The translations under genes were made by a program, and so were the position numbers. Under the pieces are notes generated by a model, which did no database searches, had not been told where the DNA came from, and worked only from the letters and a program-made list of their open reading frames with translations. A DNA stretch of 64,000 nucleotides, taken from contig OZ026833.1 in assembly GCA_964023205.1 (NCBI GenBank), positions 42,315,137-42,379,136 on the forward strand, written 5' to 3'. Of this stretch, positions 61,801-64,000 are shown one piece after another. Origin of the DNA: Lutraria lutraria. Lineage: Eukaryota > Mollusca > Bivalvia > Venerida > Mactridae. How positions within the stretch are numbered: position 1 is the stretch's first letter; every line of letters begins with the position of its first letter.

Positions 61801-64000
61801 ATGAATATATATGTTATTGTAATGCATCTTTTCTATTCATGAATCAGTGAGTTCATTTGTTGATTCATAAGCATTATGTTTTAAGCAACATTTATTTCAC
61901 ATGCAGTAATGTATAAAGGTAATCAAAATACAAGCAAACACAATCTTTTTTCCAAACCTTTTGAAGTAACTGGGGCATGTTTTATTGAAAAAAACTGAAT
62001 GGTTCGATAATGAGGTGGATAAATGGAAATATGCAATGCTTGCAATTGATAGTTTAATCCGTTTTCAGTATAATCGCATCATTGATGGCAACCAATGTTG
62101 TTACTGATTTAAGGTATCGGACTTGGCTCATATCAAGTTTCACCAATTTATAGATTTATAAACTAAAGCATAATTATATACTAAAATAAACCCATTGTAA
62201 AAAGTGCATTGCAAGTGATTTGCAATAAATATTTGCATTTGATTGGTCTTTTTTTATAAACCAATATCGCACGTAATTTACACATTTTTGAAAAACGATT
62301 ACTACTCTGTATATAGGAATATATAACAACAAATAGCCTTAAAATGACTATAAATGTATAGTGCAGGGCACCGTGCCTCAGTTTTTTTATCATCCGTTCG
62401 TTAGATACTTGAATTTAAAGAAATTCTGAAATTTAATCTTTGTAAATAACGTAAAATATTATGTTACGTTATTTTGGCGGTTTTAGCCAGTCCCGATACG
62501 TTAAAGGATTCCTTTCAAGGCCGCATCATTTGTTACATAAATATCGTTTCAATCTCTTTCATGACTCTCCGTTTATGGGATTTGAAAATATCAAATTTCT
62601 TGAGCAAATACAATTAGTACCATATAATGGCTGTTATTTAAATGTCAGTGTACGATTTGAAGATATGTTCACAGCAAAGGTCGTTGACACAATTGGCTAC
62701 GTGAACGTGAATGCTCACAATCAAATAGAGGAAAGTCAATCTTCACTTCGTAGCACAAGTGTTATTCCTACGTAGTCAGCCACTTTGTGGACTTTTCAAA
62801 ACAAAGTGATTTGTAGAGACTAAGGTTGTTTTATTAAACGGTGATCATTGGTTGTCCTAAGTACTCAGTTATGTGTGTATTCGACGGCTTTACCTAGTAT
62901 TCTTTTCATTAACTTTGTAACATTTCAAAGATAGCAAACGTACGGATATGACGATGACATTGTGTGGTTAAGTCGGTTGAACGCCAATTTATCAACAATA
63001 TTTCAGTTATATACGGCGGCAGCTTCACCTATCCAGTATCCTGGACTGTATACATAACAATACTGACTTTATCTTCTAAAAACACGGGAATTATTATTCG
63101 AAAGAACGAGATATTATTCAGCCGAAAACAAAACGGATTTTGTGAAGACGAAATAAGATTAACTTTCGTCTTTGCAGTACAAAATTAATGAGTGTAACCA
63201 AATGTCACTAAATATTGGTATCCGGGGATCCCTGAAAAGTTCAAAATGGTTCCCCTTCTTATCAATGTTTTGGTATTCATGTTTCAGGAATCGGTTTATC
63301 AACATTGATAATCGTATTCTTCCTCAACTGTTACTACAATGTCATCTTGGCTTGGGCTTTCCGTTACATGTTTGCTTCGTTCACCAGCAAACTACCATGG
63401 ACTGATTGTGACTACGATGACTGGGCAACAGAACATTGTACAACGTTTGACGTACCAGCGAAAACAGAGCTGGCAGACAATAGGTGCAATAATGTGTACG
63501 TATTGATATTTATTATAATTTGGTATTTACATTATATTAAGTAATTGCATGATCATCTAAAAAAACATTGTAAAACATATAACGGAGCATTATTTCACAC
63601 AAATTATTTATTCAGAAACACAGGGTGCGAGGGTTATTGATGAAAAAACATAACTAGAAATTACATAATAGTTTTACTAAAATATATAACATGGAGCAGT
63701 TCTGAAGTTTTTATCGGGTGCAGAGTTAATAGTTAAACAGTTTATATATTAGACATTGCCTCTGCGTTCTGTACTAACACCAACATGTCCTGCTATCGTT
63801 CCACGCAAGGGATTGATCAATTATAGTCTGGTGGTAATGCGCTGTACTATCATACAATAAGTCCATGATTCAGTAGCCCCATCCAAACTACCTAGTCCAG
63901 CACTGTGTCTATAAAAAAAATATATGTTAATAAAGGTTATATCGTCTTTATTTCAGGTCTGGTATAGAAGCACCAGGAATATTGATTGGTGACACATGTC
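55685..64000 (+). CDS. SLC6 sodium/chloride-dependent transporter, 5' part (N-terminus to EL2), runs off window
   Basis: Exons are 55685-55865, 61406-61537, 63288-63495 and 63957 onward, joined in phases 1, 1 and 2. The cytosolic N-tail is 24 residues, then TM1 ([20 protein letters not shown]), TM2 ([20 protein letters not shown]), the [14 protein letters not shown] loop, TM3 ([20 protein letters not shown]) and the start of extracellular loop 2. TM1 keeps the GLGN sodium-site stretch and has Gly at the position of the monoamine-transporter Asp. TM2 keeps the FLIPY tyrosine that family knowledge ties to chloride binding. EL2 has the conserved disulfide pair ([11 protein letters not shown]). 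An N-V-S sequon is created across the exon 3/4 junction. The product is a plasma-membrane Na+/Cl- symporter; a GABA, taurine or related amino-acid substrate is most likely. The rest of the gene lies beyond 64000. Confidence 0.9.
56535..56670. mobile_element. MITE, AAAGRCGTTTGCTACAG family, copy 4 (5' truncated)
   Basis: Interior GTTTCTGTTATCATATGCTA and right end CTGTAGCAAACGCCTTT; left TIR missing. In intron 1 of the SLC6 gene. Confidence 0.7.
57070..57240. mobile_element. MITE fragment, GGTTTGACTGTA-type family, inverse
   Basis: GGCCTTTATTGACAGGTATA and CAGAGATGGCCGCTAATA match the reverse of 28400-28582. Confidence 0.45.
57825..57990. mobile_element. MITE, AAAGRCGTTTGCTACAG family, copy 5 (degraded)
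   Basis: AAGCTACAGTTTTTTTTTCA at the left, TTTGCATGATCCTAGCATAT inside, GAAACTGAAGCAAAA at the right. Confidence 0.6.
58340..58548. mobile_element. MITE, CGTGG family, intact copy
   Basis: 209 bp from TACTGTATTTTCATTTATTT to TTTTAATGATTCCACAGTA; inside, CGTTGGGCTCAATGTTCGTG and CCCACGAAATCCACGAAATT. Ends are inverted and start/stop at TA. Confidence 0.85.
58745..59097. repeat. 41-bp minisatellite, nine units, in SLC6 intron 1
   Basis: Units of about 41 bp built of GGTACCCGGATAGCTCGGTC and CACGAATATAACACGTTGTA. Two variants alternate (GAAGATAA versus GAATATAA; GATAGCT versus GATTACT). One unit carries a 2-bp deletion. Confidence 0.93.
59098..59601. other. Intron sequence, nothing recognised
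   Basis: AT-rich; no exon or repeat I can support. Confidence 0.4.
59602..59900 (-). mobile_element. tRNA-derived SINE, family 2
   Basis: The minus-strand tail is GGGCCATTAAACAACAGATA. The body contains the reverse of TCGTGCCCGGTGTAAAGGAC. The head is degraded near 59880. An apparent 75-residue frame across it is a by-product. Confidence 0.75.
60001..60165 (+). mobile_element. tRNA-derived SINE, distinct head
   Basis: AGTGGTGTAGGGGTAGAGCG is a good box A and ACGTGTTCGAATCGCGTCAG an excellent box B. It is followed by a 90-bp body and an AATTAAAC tail. The acceptor stem does not close, so a functional tRNA is unlikely. Confidence 0.65.
60170..61405 (+). other. End of SLC6 intron 1
   Basis: Non-coding up to the acceptor TTTCAG at 61400-61405; no named element seen. 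Confidence 0.6.
61406..61537 (+). CDS. SLC6 gene exon 2 (TM2 and loop)
   Basis: 132 nt after acceptor TTTCAG, donor GTGAGC, phase 1 both ends. It encodes [20 protein letters not shown], then [20 protein letters not shown] and PFFRG. It continues exactly the KNGGG ending of either first exon. Confidence 0.92.
61627..61727. repeat. Double palindrome (cruciform-prone) in SLC6 intron 2
   Basis: Outer arms AACGCAAACACATTCATGTA / TACGTGAACGTGTTTGTGTT, imperfect. Inner arms GGTTGTGTTTAGA / TCTAAACACAACC, perfect. It starts 90 bp after exon 2. Confidence 0.85.
61728..63287 (+). other. Rest of SLC6 intron 2
   Basis: AT-rich. A 104-codon frame at 62461-62775 is open, but I recognise no family and it has no splice or start context that would support it. 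Confidence 0.6.
63288..63495 (+). CDS. SLC6 gene exon 3 (TM3 and start of EL2)
   Basis: 208 nt, acceptor TTTCAG, donor GTACGT, phase 1 in and 2 out. It encodes [20 protein letters not shown], then [17 protein letters not shown] and [11 protein letters not shown] with the EL2 disulfide cysteines. The LNxYYNxILAWA signature is diagnostic of SLC6 TM3. Confidence 0.92.
63957..64000 (+). CDS. SLC6 gene exon 4, cut by window end
   Basis: Acceptor TTTCAG at 63951-63956; joining the two bases GT left by exon 3 gives V then [14 protein letters not shown]. The first residues complete an N-V-S glycosylation site in EL2. The exon continues past the window. Confidence 0.75.

Noticed and set aside
62461..62775. 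104-residue frame in SLC6 intron 2
   Set aside because: No recognisable domain, no flanking splice logic, and inside an intron of a well-supported gene; could be chance in AT-rich DNA.

Overview
The window is eukaryotic, AT-rich, intron-rich and full of repeats. Genes appear as short exons with GT/AG borders separated by kilobases of non-coding DNA. tRNA-headed SINEs and short terminal-inverted-repeat (TIR) elements occur throughout. SLC6 exons, a secreted PAN/apple protein, and SINE/MITE families that resemble those I know from bivalves suggest a bivalve mollusc genome. The phylum is inferred with moderate confidence; I cannot name the species.

All supported genes are on the + strand. (1) 1822-8410: last five coding exons of a sodium/chloride-dependent SLC6 transporter (TM8/9 to the C-terminus); its 5' part lies left of the window. 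(2) 11580-14040: a complete three-exon gene for a small secreted protein with a PAN/apple-like domain. (3) 34799-about 37135: a small secreted protein with a DUF4773-like cysteine pattern; its exon chain is only partly resolved. (4) 55685-64000: first four coding exons of a second SLC6 transporter (N-terminus to extracellular loop 2), running off the right end. An additional, well-conserved SLC6 first exon lies at 43943-44108. It ends in the same phase and encodes the same TM1 block, but has no exon 2 of its own before 55685. It is most simply an alternative first exon of gene 4.

The rest is mobile and tandem DNA. At least four tRNA-derived SINE families are present. MITE families include pogo/Tigger-like elements beginning CAGTACAACCTCT, a family rich in CGTGGGGA-type words, an AAAGRCGTTTGCTACAG family and an AAAGGGGTTCGTCACG family. 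Two nested insertions can be reconstructed with target-site duplications: a 1,601-bp TIR element inside a MITE (6402-8002), and two 505/507-bp MITEs in opposite orientation inside an older element (47780-49242), which together form a near-perfect hairpin of about 1.1 kb. Minisatellites have periods of 39, 42, 22, 30 and 41 bp.

Functionally the window is part of a tandem SLC6 cluster. The TM1 residues fit the amino-acid/GABA/taurine-type branch rather than the monoamine branch. Two unrelated secreted-protein genes sit between the SLC6 genes. I saw no bacterial gene, CRISPR array, rRNA gene, reverse transcriptase or transposase.
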